The notes under the pieces: generated by a model
Database searches by the model: none
Seen by the model: the letters and a program-made list of their open reading frames with translations, nothing else
What the model was told of the DNA's origin: nothing
Program-made: the position numbers and the translations under genes
Source: Candidatus Bathyarchaeota archaeon
GTDB lineage: Archaea; Thermoproteota; Bathyarchaeia; RBG-16-48-13; JAGMEO01
Length of the DNA stretch: 27,421 nt
NCBI GenBank assembly: GCA_030602965.1
Contig: JAUVYS010000004.1
Location: 1-27,421, forward strand
Direction of reading: 5' to 3'
Shown here: positions 7,199 through 14,291 of the stretch, piece by piece
Layout: every line of letters begins with the position of its first letter
How positions within the stretch are numbered: the first letter of the stretch is position 1

Positions 7199-7835
7199 GT
7201 TTTTCCCTCCTTATTGTTTTGCCTTCTCTTAATGAGATTCTTAAAGCTGCAATTTCATCGCGTAAACCTCTTCTACGCTTAAGCCTAGTATAATTAGGTT
7301 TTGTTGTGCCATTTTCTTTAACACATTCAAAAACAATATCTGACGGAAGGGTTTTATCTAAACTTTTTACAAGCCTTTGCCCATAGACCTTGGCTCCATC
7401 ACCAATTTTAACTATTTTTTTTCGGGCTTTGATTTCTCGAAGGGCTTTTGTTATTACAGATGTTGTTTTTTCAACATTTGGGTAATTACGTGTCTTAATT
7501 ACAGCTCCATCTCCGGTGATAGCAATGCCAAATCTTTTTCCAGGGTCAACACCAATTATTAGTGTATTATACCAGTTTTTTCCTTGGAGAATTCTCAAAG
7601 ATTCTTCGATGATGTAGGCTGGGTCATCCTTTTCATCGTATATAATGGTTTTTTCACGATTAAGAATTTTGGGCGCATTCTCTGTTGTGACGACAGCTTT
7701 AATGTGGGCAGGAATAGGTTCTTCTGGTTTTAAACTAAGAAATTTAATACTCCTTTTCTTTAATTCACTTACAAGTCTATAATATGCCTTACCTGATGCG
7801 GTAACAACTGCAATTTCCTCAACCAAAGTTAGCAC
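7191..7835 (-). CDS. RNase H-fold (RuvC/YqgF-like) protein coupled to Clp1/Grc3
   Basis: The 214-residue protein starts with an uncharacterised alpha/beta region (1-85). An RNase H-like domain follows with IIGVDPGKRFGIAI (93-106), VKENGTTKP (172-180) and RDEIAALRI (192-200). D97, E174 and D193 (or E194) sit where RuvC and YqgF-type nucleases keep their metal-binding acids. This is consistent with a nuclease or a related enzyme, but I do not recognise a characterised orthologue. The C terminus is basic. It begins with GTG; the nearby ATG is out of frame and stops at once. It is the first gene of a two-gene unit with the Clp1/Grc3 kinase, suggesting cutting and phosphorylation of the same nucleic acid. 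Fold call is fair, role inferred. Confidence 0.65.
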   Translation of the reverse strand: MLTLVEEIAVVTASGKAYYRLVSELKKRSIKFLSLKPEEPIPAHIKAVVTTENAPKILNREKTIIYDEKDDPAYIIEESLRILQGKNWYNTLIIGVDPGKRFGIAITGDGAVIKTRNYPNVEKTTSVITKALREIKARKKIVKIGDGAKVYGQRLVKSLDKTLPSDIVFECVKENGTTKPNYTRLKRRRGLRDEIAALRISLREGKTIRREKHV

Positions 7836-7963
7836 ATTAAATTTACAATTGCGTAAGAGTTTCTAATCTTTTCTGTTTGAAACCCTTGAAAGCGTTAAAA
7901 TAGTGATTTGCCCTTAAAATATTTGCTTTTCGGATATTCACCTATAAGTTGGATGTTTTAACT

Positions 7964-8665
7964 ATGCATCTCATTCCTACAAATTGCCACTCAATCGATC
8001 AACTACTTGGAGGGGGAATTCCCAGTGGTAAAATAACCTTGGTTTATGGCGCTTATAACACTGGGAAAACTTCATTTACACTTCAATGTTCAGTCGCATG
8101 TGCAAGGAAGAGGCTCAAAACACTATATATTGATTCAGATGACACCTTTTCAACAACAAGATTATCACAGATAGCTTTCAATGATCTAAACGCAGTTTCA
8201 CCAAAGATAATCCTGTTTAAACCAAAGACCTTTCAAGAACAAGGCATCCTTTTCGAAAAATTAGAGAGATACCTATCCAACACAGTTGCTCTAATAGCAA
8301 TAGACACAATAACTTCTCTATATAGAATAAGTCTTAAAGGACCTGAAGAGACCTTTACACTTAACCGTGAATTAAATAGGCAGTTAGCTATCTTAACGGA
8401 AATTGCTAAGAAGTATGATGTTGCTTTACTATTAACAAGTCAGGTGCACAGCATAATGACTGAAGAATGGTCCTTAGGGAGGATAGAGCCGGTTGCTACA
8501 CGTGTTTTAAACTTCTGGTCTCAAAACGTTTTGTACTTAACAACTACTGAAAAACATCCAGTTCGAAGAATGACGCTTGAAAAACATTTAGGGAAGAAGG
8601 TTAAGGGAATCAGTTGTTCTTATGTCGTAACTTTAACTGGAATCTCAACTGATTTAGAACAATGA
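7964..8665 (+). CDS. radB: RadB, RecA-family recombination paralogue
   Basis: The protein is a bare RecA core without the N-terminal helix-hairpin-helix domain of RadA, as in RadB. It has Walker A GAYNTGKTS (29-37), DSDDTFSTTRL, a Walker B strand ending in IAIDTIT and an LLTSQVHS segment. RadB proteins bind DNA and RadA, hydrolyse ATP weakly and support recombination and repair. I chose ATG at 7964 because the family begins close to the IPTxCxSIDQLLGGGI block. A TTG at 7949 would add five residues. It is divergent from the RNase H-fold/Grc3 unit and about 40 bases upstream of carS. A KaiC-like ATPase is the alternative, but length and motifs favour RadB. Confidence 0.82.
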   Translation: MHLIPTNCHSIDQLLGGGIPSGKITLVYGAYNTGKTSFTLQCSVACARKRLKTLYIDSDDTFSTTRLSQIAFNDLNAVSPKIILFKPKTFQEQGILFEKLERYLSNTVALIAIDTITSLYRISLKGPEETFTLNRELNRQLAILTEIAKKYDVALLLTSQVHSIMTEEWSLGRIEPVATRVLNFWSQNVLYLTTTEKHPVRRMTLEKHLGKKVKGISCSYVVTLTGISTDLEQ

Positions 8666-8706
8666 CTTCTTGAATCTATAGTTATTGGAGTTGAAGTGAA
8701 AAAGGT

Positions 8707-9189
8707 ATGTATACATTTTTATTAGAAGCACTTAAGGCAATTTATTTTTTTCTTCCCGCTTACTTCGCAAATGCTACGCCAACAATGTTTGGAGGGGGAA
8801 CTCCCATAGATTTGAATCGTAGCTTTATTGACGGTTGTAGACTTTTTGGTGATAATAAGACCATTAGGGGCTTCGTTTCAGGCATCATTGCTGGAACAAC
8901 GGTTGGCTTCGTTCAGAATGAACTGTTCCGAGGCTTTATTCTTTCCTTTGGAGCTCTTTTAGGAGATTTAGTGGGTGCTTTTATAAAAAGGCGATTTGGT
9001 TTTAACCCTGGCGACCCTCTGCCAGTTCTTGATCAACTTGATTTTGTTGCTGGTGCTTTTTTGTTAAGTGTTAATTTCTTTCCAATTGATTTTACAACCG
9101 TTGTCTTCATTGCTGTGCTTACTCCATTCATGCACCTATTCATGAATATTGTTGCGTATGTTCTAAAAGTGAAAAGTAAGCCGTGGTGA
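8707..9189 (+). CDS. carS: CDP-archaeol synthase
   Basis: The 160-residue integral membrane protein is a CarS (DUF46) family member, distantly related to bacterial CdsA. It transfers CMP from CTP onto digeranylgeranylglyceryl phosphate to give CDP-archaeol, the branch point to polar archaeal lipids. Signatures are ANATPTMFGGGTPID near the N terminus, DGCRLFGDNKTIRG, GDLVGAFIKRRFG, and PVLDQLDFVAGA. The last two are the metal- and nucleotide-binding cytosolic loops. About five membrane segments are visible. Length matches the family (about 165-180). It follows radB closely and may share its transcript. Its stop nearly touches the convergent membrane-protein gene. Confidence 0.95.
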   Translation: MYTFLLEALKAIYFFLPAYFANATPTMFGGGTPIDLNRSFIDGCRLFGDNKTIRGFVSGIIAGTTVGFVQNELFRGFILSFGALLGDLVGAFIKRRFGFNPGDPLPVLDQLDFVAGAFLLSVNFFPIDFTTVVFIAVLTPFMHLFMNIVAYVLKVKSKPW

Positions 9190-9190
9190 C

Positions 9191-9745
9191 CTAAAGACCT
9201 CTTTTCAGCCAAATTATGTATTCGCAGCCAATGAAGGCTAAAAAGAGCATTATGACGCCTATTACTAAGAGCATTGCTGCCTGCCTTGGTTTATATCCGT
9301 AACGCGTGCTTCTATATGATAGATAACCTCCAGCAGTACCTAAAGAAAAGAGAAGTAGTGCAATTAAGCTCTCACTCCAACTTTGTTCGTGAAGACTATA
9401 AGTGTAGAATATTGGAAAATTAGGACTTGGGAACAAAACTGGTGGTTGAATTATTACGTTATAGACGCCTCCAGACAGTAGGAAAAGCGAAACTATTGTG
9501 ATTAAAAGAATTATCAATGTAGATGAAGGGCCTTCTAGAGAAACACCTGATAACTGTATTTGTCGAAGTCGCCTAGTTAGTCTTCCAAAAAAAGAACTCA
9601 ATGTTGCATACCGCCTTGTTTCCATTTCTTTGATAACGTTCCTATCCGAAAAGCCAGTATTTGTATTTTTTGTAACTAACCACCCCATTGAAAAGAAGTT
9701 ATATCTATCAATGTTGTGTAAGAAGATTAAAATACCAATTTCCAT
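9191..9745 (-). CDS. Small membrane protein resembling the membrane part of Ost3/Ost6
   Basis: The frame encodes 184 residues with three clear membrane helices (about 75-98, 124-145, 156-180). The outer loop between the first two reads QPPVLFPSPNF...SLHEQSWSE. A positively charged inner loop (RSTRYGYKPRQ) separates the last two. Helices and loops follow the order of the last three segments of TUSC3/MAGT1/Ost3. There a GPPY...NPN...QAQFVAE loop precedes an IVLLFNGGVTLG helix; here the helix reads LIALLLFSLGTAGG. There is no thioredoxin domain and no CxxC. The gene lies beside AglB, the STT3 homologue, which supports a role in N-glycosylation. The start is unclear: ATG at 9745, 9688 or 9625 are all possible, and the last (METRRYATLS) leaves all helices intact. 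Confidence 0.6.
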   Translation of the reverse strand: MEIGILIFLHNIDRYNFFSMGWLVTKNTNTGFSDRNVIKEMETRRYATLSSFFGRLTRRLRQIQLSGVSLEGPSSTLIILLITIVSLFLLSGGVYNVIIQPPVLFPSPNFPIFYTYSLHEQSWSESLIALLLFSLGTAGGYLSYRSTRYGYKPRQAAMLLVIGVIMLFLAFIGCEYIIWLKRGL

Positions 9746-9777
9746 CTTTTAATGCTAACATAAATGGAGTCATTGCT

Positions 9778-9945
9778 ATGCCGCAAAGAATTTTCTGTGA
9801 GGATTGTAACGAACTCCTTTATAATAATTCAGAACTAACATCTCCCGAAGAAATCATTAGAAAATATGATGGGAAATGTCCTAAATGTGGGAAAAAGTTA
9901 GTCTTTAACACCAAAAAAATCGAAATAAAAGGTCCTAAAAAGTAA
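9778..9945 (+). CDS. Small zinc-ribbon protein upstream of AglB
   Basis: A 55-residue protein starting at ATG 9778 carries C7-x2-C10 and C34-x2-C37, a single zinc ribbon, with a basic tail (KKIEIKGPKK). The frame is open further upstream, but that part overlaps the divergent gene and lacks family-like sequence, so I took the ATG just before MPQRIFCEDC. Its stop is 18 bases before the AglB start, so the two probably share a transcript. I do not recognise a characterised family. Similar small ribbon proteins are common in archaea and may bind RNA or assist a larger complex. Confidence 0.65.
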   Translation: MPQRIFCEDCNELLYNNSELTSPEEIIRKYDGKCPKCGKKLVFNTKKIEIKGPKK

Positions 9946-9963
9946 TTTTAGAGGAAAATCTTC

Positions 9964-12090
9964 ATGTCGTTTCGCAAGATTCAAAACTCTCTAAAAAAAG
10001 CCTTTAATATAGGCGGTTTATCAGTTTTTTCAAAAAGTTTTAGTTATCTAAGAACACGGGTTAATAAGGGCGACGTAATCTGGTTTTTATGTTTCTCTTC
10101 AATATTGTTGGTCGCGGTCTTAATCCGAATTTTGCCCCTAAACTGGGGGTTTACCCTTTCAGAGTTTGATCCTTATTTCCAATACGACATCACAAACCAC
10201 GTTGTAGAAAAAGGTTATCTTGCTTGGTTTGAAACTCCAAAAATTGAATGGACAAAGTATTGGTATCCTTGGGGCAGAAACATTGCTTCAACATCTTTTC
10301 CAGGTGTGCCCTTCACAGCTGCAGCGTTATATTACTTAATTTCTGCTTTGGGTATTTCAGCTTCAGTTTTGGACACGGTTATTATATTTCCTGTGGTTAT
10401 GGCTGTCTTAACTTGCATTGTCGCTTACTTCTTTGGAAAAGATATTGGGGGGCGAGAAATGGGTCTTTTCTTTGCTCTTTTCCTTGCGTTGAATCCAGCC
10501 TTTATTAGCCGTACATCCCTTGGATTCTTTGACACTGAGACAACCGGTATCTTTAGTATGCTTCTAGCGTTTTTACTCTATTTACGTTCCTTACAACCTG
10601 AAAAAACAAGGTTAAAAAAACTATGTTATGCAATTGCTGGTGGTTTAGCTCTAGGGTATTTTGCAGCTTCTTGGGGGGCTGCTCGTTACATCTTTGGTCT
10701 AATTCCGCTCTTCACGGTTGTTTTACTTCTCTTCAAGAAATATTCAACTGACCTTTTACTATCGTATAGTGCTACGATAGGTGTTGGCTTATTGCTAGCT
10801 ACAGCTGTTCCTAAATTAGGTTTAAGGTATTTAACAGAGCCTCAGAACCTTGCAGCTTTTGGCGTCTTCCTTTTACTATCTTTAATCGAAATCACACAAT
10901 TTTATGAAGATAAAAAAACAAAGTTGACAATCACAGCTCTTTTCTTCGGAGCCTTGGCTGTAGCACTTTTCATATTTATGGAAACCGGCATCATTTCGCT
11001 TCCAGCCGAAAGATTTCTCTCCATATTGAATCCATTTCTCCGAGGAACAATGCCGCTAATAGAGTCCGTTCAAGAACATAGGCCTGCTACCTGGGCATCC
11101 ATCTATTTCCAGTTTGGCCTTTTCATATTTCTAGTTCCTCTCGGCATTTACTTTGCTTCAAAGAAGCGAACGAACCATAATCTTTTCCTCATCGTGTTCA
11201 CTTTAACAACCATCTACTTTGCCAGCTCAATGATACGGTTGACGCTGATAATGGCACCTGCATTCTGTGCCCTTGGAGCATTGGCAGTAGTAGAACTATT
11301 GAACGCATTCATTGACATTACAAAAAAGAGAACCTTTACTAGAAGAAGACTCCGTTTGGCGCCACATGTTGGGAAAAGCTTCAGTTGGGCTTTCTTCATT
11401 TGCCTGTTTTTGGTTACAACTTTAACTTTAACTAAAGGCATTGAAAGCGCATACATGCCTCCCACAATTGCATCATCCTCTGTCCCGATACGTGCAAACC
11501 TCTATGATTGGGAAGAGGCTTTAACGTGGATAAGTGAGAGTCTTCCAAGCGACGCAGTGCTGGCTTCTTGGTGGGATTATGGATACTGGATAACTGTTGG
11601 AGGTAACAAATCAACCCTCGCAGATAATGGAACACTTAACACAACTCAAATTGCCCAGATAGGGCGTATGTTTATGTCAAACGAGACCGCGGCTTTAGCT
11701 ATTCTCGAACCCCTTGGTGCAACGCATGTGGTGGCTTTTTCAACTATTAGTTTAGCGCTTTCAGCTCAACAAGCACTGTTTTTTGGTGACGAGGTTAAAT
11801 GGTACTGGATGGCAAAGATTGGTGGGCTAAACGTAACAGACTTACAGGACACTACAGTGAGCAGTATACTTGGCTTTGGCGGTTTATATTTACCACCAGT
11901 CCACGCTATACTTACAAAATTGATGATCTACGGCGCTCTCGGCGCGCCGGATGTCTCTACACTTGTTGATGATTATGGTTTACCGCAGGAACTTAGGCCT
12001 TCTTATTTCCAACTTGTCTTCCTTTCATCAAACAGGATGGTCTCTATTTACAGAGTGAGATACGAGATTCAACCGCTTGAGCCGGTCTAA
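9964..12090 (+). CDS. aglB: Oligosaccharyltransferase AglB (STT3 homologue)
   Basis: The 708-residue protein has an N-terminal stretch followed by about 12-13 membrane helices and a C-terminal extracellular domain. Catalytic markers are all present: D69 in SEFDPYFQYD (first acidic motif), D190-T-E192 (second motif), SVQE (368-371, the loop that reads the sequon +2 region) and WWDYGYW (536-542). A KWYWMAKIG segment lies in the C-terminal domain. AglB transfers lipid-linked glycan to asparagine in N-x-S/T sequons outside the cell. The soluble domain after WWDYG is only about 165 residues, so this is a short-type enzyme. The upstream zinc-ribbon gene is probably co-transcribed, and an Ost3/6-like gene lies nearby on the other strand. 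Confidence 0.96.
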   Translation: MSFRKIQNSLKKAFNIGGLSVFSKSFSYLRTRVNKGDVIWFLCFSSILLVAVLIRILPLNWGFTLSEFDPYFQYDITNHVVEKGYLAWFETPKIEWTKYWYPWGRNIASTSFPGVPFTAAALYYLISALGISASVLDTVIIFPVVMAVLTCIVAYFFGKDIGGREMGLFFALFLALNPAFISRTSLGFFDTETTGIFSMLLAFLLYLRSLQPEKTRLKKLCYAIAGGLALGYFAASWGAARYIFGLIPLFTVVLLLFKKYSTDLLLSYSATIGVGLLLATAVPKLGLRYLTEPQNLAAFGVFLLLSLIEITQFYEDKKTKLTITALFFGALAVALFIFMETGIISLPAERFLSILNPFLRGTMPLIESVQEHRPATWASIYFQFGLFIFLVPLGIYFASKKRTNHNLFLIVFTLTTIYFASSMIRLTLIMAPAFCALGALAVVELLNAFIDITKKRTFTRRRLRLAPHVGKSFSWAFFICLFLVTTLTLTKGIESAYMPPTIASSSVPIRANLYDWEEALTWISESLPSDAVLASWWDYGYWITVGGNKSTLADNGTLNTTQIAQIGRMFMSNETAALAILEPLGATHVVAFSTISLALSAQQALFFGDEVKWYWMAKIGGLNVTDLQDTTVSSILGFGGLYLPPVHAILTKLMIYGALGAPDVSTLVDDYGLPQELRPSYFQLVFLSSNRMVSIYRVRYEIQPLEPV

Positions 12091-12145
12091 TGATCAAATC
12101 CTTTACAATACGCAGTACAAATTAAATATTAGGATACAATAAGCT

Positions 12146-12346
12146 TCATAACCTTTCTTTAGGCATTGGTTTAAATCTATCTTCAACATGTTTTTTTCGT
12201 TGCATGCCTTTATATTTCAGATACTTGTCATTAATAGAAAATTTAGCGGGATGAGGAACAACAGTAGTTCCTCCACAGTAAGGACAACGTTCTTGTTGGA
12301 AAGTGTACCTTTTACACGTTTCACATTTTCTGAGAAGCCACTTCAT
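12146..12346 (-). CDS. nop10: Nop10, H/ACA ribonucleoprotein subunit
   Basis: The 66-residue protein is Nop10, a structural subunit of the H/ACA pseudouridylation particle with Cbf5, Gar1 and L7Ae. The N-terminal zinc ribbon uses C8, C11, C21 and C24 within KCETCKRYTF and CPYCGG. The linker VPHPAKFSINDKYLKYK is the conserved Cbf5-binding stretch. The start MKWLLRKC is typical of the family. It lies twelve bases downstream of the aIF2-alpha gene, the usual archaeal arrangement, and is the last gene of the cluster. Confidence 0.96.
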   Translation of the reverse strand: MKWLLRKCETCKRYTFQQERCPYCGGTTVVPHPAKFSINDKYLKYKGMQRKKHVEDRFKPMPKERL

Positions 12347-12357
12347 TTTCTAAGCAA

Positions 12358-13149
12358 TCATCTCAAACGTTTAAAAGATCCTTCTCCACCTGAGGTCACG
12401 ACAGAATTTAATATAGCATTCGTTGTACTCTCAAGGGTTTTCTCAGCGTCCTTGTAGTTCCTCGCTGTTACTTCTATTCTATATTTTGGAGCACCAAAGA
12501 CATAGATCTTAACATCAACATCTTTAGGTTTTTTAACCTCTTTTGCCAACTTGAATGCGTCGCGTAAAAGATCAACACCGTTGGGTTTTATACTGGAAAG
12601 GTTTAATGTTCCTCTTACTTTTACATGGGGAACTTTGATTTTTGCTTTTGCGATTTCGGTTAATGCTGAGGCTAGGTTTTCTGGAACGTTAGCTTTTAAA
12701 AACGCTTCTTTTCCTTGGAACAAAGCCTCTTCAAAGCCATCATAAAGGTCCCCGTAAAGATTCTCGATCTTAGAACGTGCGTTAGTTGCTTCCTTTGAAG
12801 TGACTCCTGCTTTTTCAGCAGCCATCTTCAAGAAAGTTTCGCTTTTTCTAAGTCGCTTCCAAGCCAGTAGTTTTTCCCTTCGCCCTCTCTCTGTGACCCT
12901 TCTCAAAGATAAGTCAACATGACCTACGTCAGCGTTAACCCTGAGAACTTTCAGGACAACTTTTTGCCCCTCTCTAACATGTGCTCTAATATTCTTAACC
13001 CATCTGGATGAGATCTCAGAGATGTGTAAAAATCCCTCATCAATGTCGTATTCATCTAATGAAACATAAGCGCCATGTGGCGTGATCTTAACTACACTTC
13101 CTACCACTAGGTCTCCGATCTCAGGCCAATCTACTCCCATACTAGCCAA
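12358..13149 (-). CDS. Translation initiation factor aIF2 subunit alpha
   Basis: The 263-residue protein is the alpha subunit of the archaeal aIF2 heterotrimer, which brings initiator tRNA to the small ribosomal subunit. An S1/OB domain occupies about 12-85 (GDLVVGSVVKITPHGAYVSL, then FLHISEISSRWVKNI). A helical middle domain follows, then the C-terminal alpha/beta domain that contacts aIF2-gamma. I take the TTG at 13149, because AGGAG stands six bases upstream, rather than the ATG three codons later, which would have a 15-base gap. It lies about 30 bases after S27e and just before Nop10, a conserved order in archaea. Confidence 0.96.
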   Translation of the reverse strand: MASMGVDWPEIGDLVVGSVVKITPHGAYVSLDEYDIDEGFLHISEISSRWVKNIRAHVREGQKVVLKVLRVNADVGHVDLSLRRVTERGRREKLLAWKRLRKSETFLKMAAEKAGVTSKEATNARSKIENLYGDLYDGFEEALFQGKEAFLKANVPENLASALTEIAKAKIKVPHVKVRGTLNLSSIKPNGVDLLRDAFKLAKEVKKPKDVDVKIYVFGAPKYRIEVTARNYKDAEKTLESTTNAILNSVVTSGGEGSFKRLR

Positions 13150-13155
13150 TTTTTT

Positions 13156-13160
13156 CTCCT
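13156..13160 (-). promoter_or_regulatory. Shine-Dalgarno deciding the aIF2-alpha TTG start
   Basis: On the minus strand AGGAG is six bases before TTG (13149-13147). Its distance to the next in-frame ATG (13140) is 15 bases, so TTG is preferred. Confidence 0.6.
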
Positions 13161-13181
13161 TCGATTTATAGCGGTTAACTC

Positions 13182-13379
13182 CTATTCAAAAACATTAATT
13201 ACTTCTCCAAGAATGTTAGCTTTTCCTCCACGTGGCCTTGATAAAACTGCTCCACAGACTTTACATTGAACTAACATTGAAGCATTTCCGAATATTGTTT
13301 GCTCGTTTCCACACTCTAAACATTTCACTCGGAGAAATTTGCTTTTAGGTCTAGGGATCAAATCTTCCCATTTTGACAA
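13182..13379 (-). CDS. rps27e: Small ribosomal subunit protein S27e
   Basis: The 65-residue zinc-ribbon protein uses C20/C23 and C39/C42 and contains RVKCLECGNEQTIF and the VLSRPRGGKA segment, diagnostic of archaeal S27e. It begins with TTG, supported by AGGAGG (13390-13395) ten bases upstream, which overlaps the L44e stop codon. It is a small ribosomal subunit component and lies between L44e and aIF2-alpha, the standard archaeal order. Confidence 0.96.
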   Translation of the reverse strand: MSKWEDLIPRPKSKFLRVKCLECGNEQTIFGNASMLVQCKVCGAVLSRPRGGKANILGEVINVFE

Positions 13380-13389
13380 GTCTCTGTCG

Positions 13390-13395
13390 CCTCCT
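13390..13395 (-). promoter_or_regulatory. Shine-Dalgarno of S27e overlapping the L44e stop
   Basis: AGGAGG on the minus strand begins with the last base of the L44e stop codon and precedes the TTG of S27e by ten bases. It indicates translational coupling and supports the TTG start. Confidence 0.6.
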
Positions 13396-13673
13396 TAAGA
13401 TTCAATTTCCAATTTACGTAGTCTAAAGCCCTTTCTTTGGACTATGTATCCACAGTCTTTACACTTCAACTTTAATGTTTGCTTCTTTGTTGTTTTCGCT
13501 GTTTTTCGCTGCCTTGGCTTTTTCTGTCCACCATAGCCTTTCTGTTTTCGCTTGTAACGTCTCGCTCCTTCGGCTTGAGATCTATCTTTACCCTTCTTGT
13601 ATAATGACACAGAGTGTTCTGTATGCTTATTGCATTTAGGACAATGCGTTCTAACCACTTTAACCATTTTCAT
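13395..13673 (-). CDS. rpl44e: Large ribosomal subunit protein L44e
   Basis: The 92-residue, strongly basic protein is L44e. It carries a zinc ribbon with C11/C14 (THCPKCNKHTEH) and C71/C74 (LKCKDCGY), and the basic GARRYKRKQKGYGGQKKP stretch that contacts 23S rRNA. A start two residues later (MVKVVRTHC) is also possible. Its start overlaps the Gins51 stop by four bases (ATGA), tying a ribosomal protein to the replisome gene in translation. Confidence 0.97.
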   Translation of the reverse strand: MKMVKVVRTHCPKCNKHTEHSVSLYKKGKDRSQAEGARRYKRKQKGYGGQKKPRQRKTAKTTKKQTLKLKCKDCGYIVQRKGFRLRKLEIES

Positions 13674-14227
13674 TTTGTTTCCACCTTTACTGCTACACCT
13701 CTTTTTATGAAGATTTCAGCATTCTCCTTCGGCAATGAAGCCACATCTTCAGCTTGGAATGGTCCATACGTCTTCATATTCATTCCTACAATAGAAGGTA
13801 TCGCTTGAAGGAATCGAACCAATATTTTTTCTGTCTTATGTTTCTGTTTCTTTTTTTGTTGAGAAACATAATTCTCATTGACACTTCTTATTAACTTTTT
13901 AATTTCCTCTGATAAAGGAACCATCTTTGCATATATTTGCTCTTCCTCAGACGTATAGGCATCTGATTGTACTGTAGCTCCTCTGAAAGTGGTTTCTAAG
14001 ACCTTTTTATTTCGAATCGTAGTTAGGTCTTTAACCATTTTTTTTGCGTTATTAACTTCTTTATTCAGAAGTCGCCATTTAACAGATTTTTTGTCTAAAG
14101 CATCAATTTCTCCTAAAAGATTGTTAATGTAGAGTTGCACTTGGCCATAGAAGTCTTTACTTAGAGGTTTTAAGTCACCTTCTTCTTTCTCTTGTCTCCA
14201 AGCTTTATAGAGTTCATCGTAATTCAT
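13670..14227 (-). CDS. GINS complex subunit Gins51 (Gins15)
   Basis: The 185-residue protein has a helical A domain (about 1-115) and a C-terminal beta-rich B domain (about 128-182, VRFLQAIPSIVG to RGVAVKVE). That A-then-B order is the layout of archaeal Gins51. GINS joins MCM and the RecJ-like protein/GAN in the archaeal CMG-type replicative helicase. The charged linker QQKKKQKHKTEK separates the domains. The gene lies after primase PriS and overlaps L44e by four bases. The Gins23 partner, if present, is elsewhere. Confidence 0.88.
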   Translation of the reverse strand: MNYDELYKAWRQEKEEGDLKPLSKDFYGQVQLYINNLLGEIDALDKKSVKWRLLNKEVNNAKKMVKDLTTIRNKKVLETTFRGATVQSDAYTSEEEQIYAKMVPLSEEIKKLIRSVNENYVSQQKKKQKHKTEKILVRFLQAIPSIVGMNMKTYGPFQAEDVASLPKENAEIFIKRGVAVKVETK

Positions 14228-14291
14228 CTTTTCATCCAGCTTGTAACAGTTATAGGATTATCAAGTATAGACAATTTATTTCTTTAAACAT

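Noticed and set aside
6690..7232. 180-codon plus-strand open frame opposite the Clp1/Grc3 gene
   Set aside because: It lies over the conserved P-loop kinase and has no family-like sequence or ribosome-binding site.
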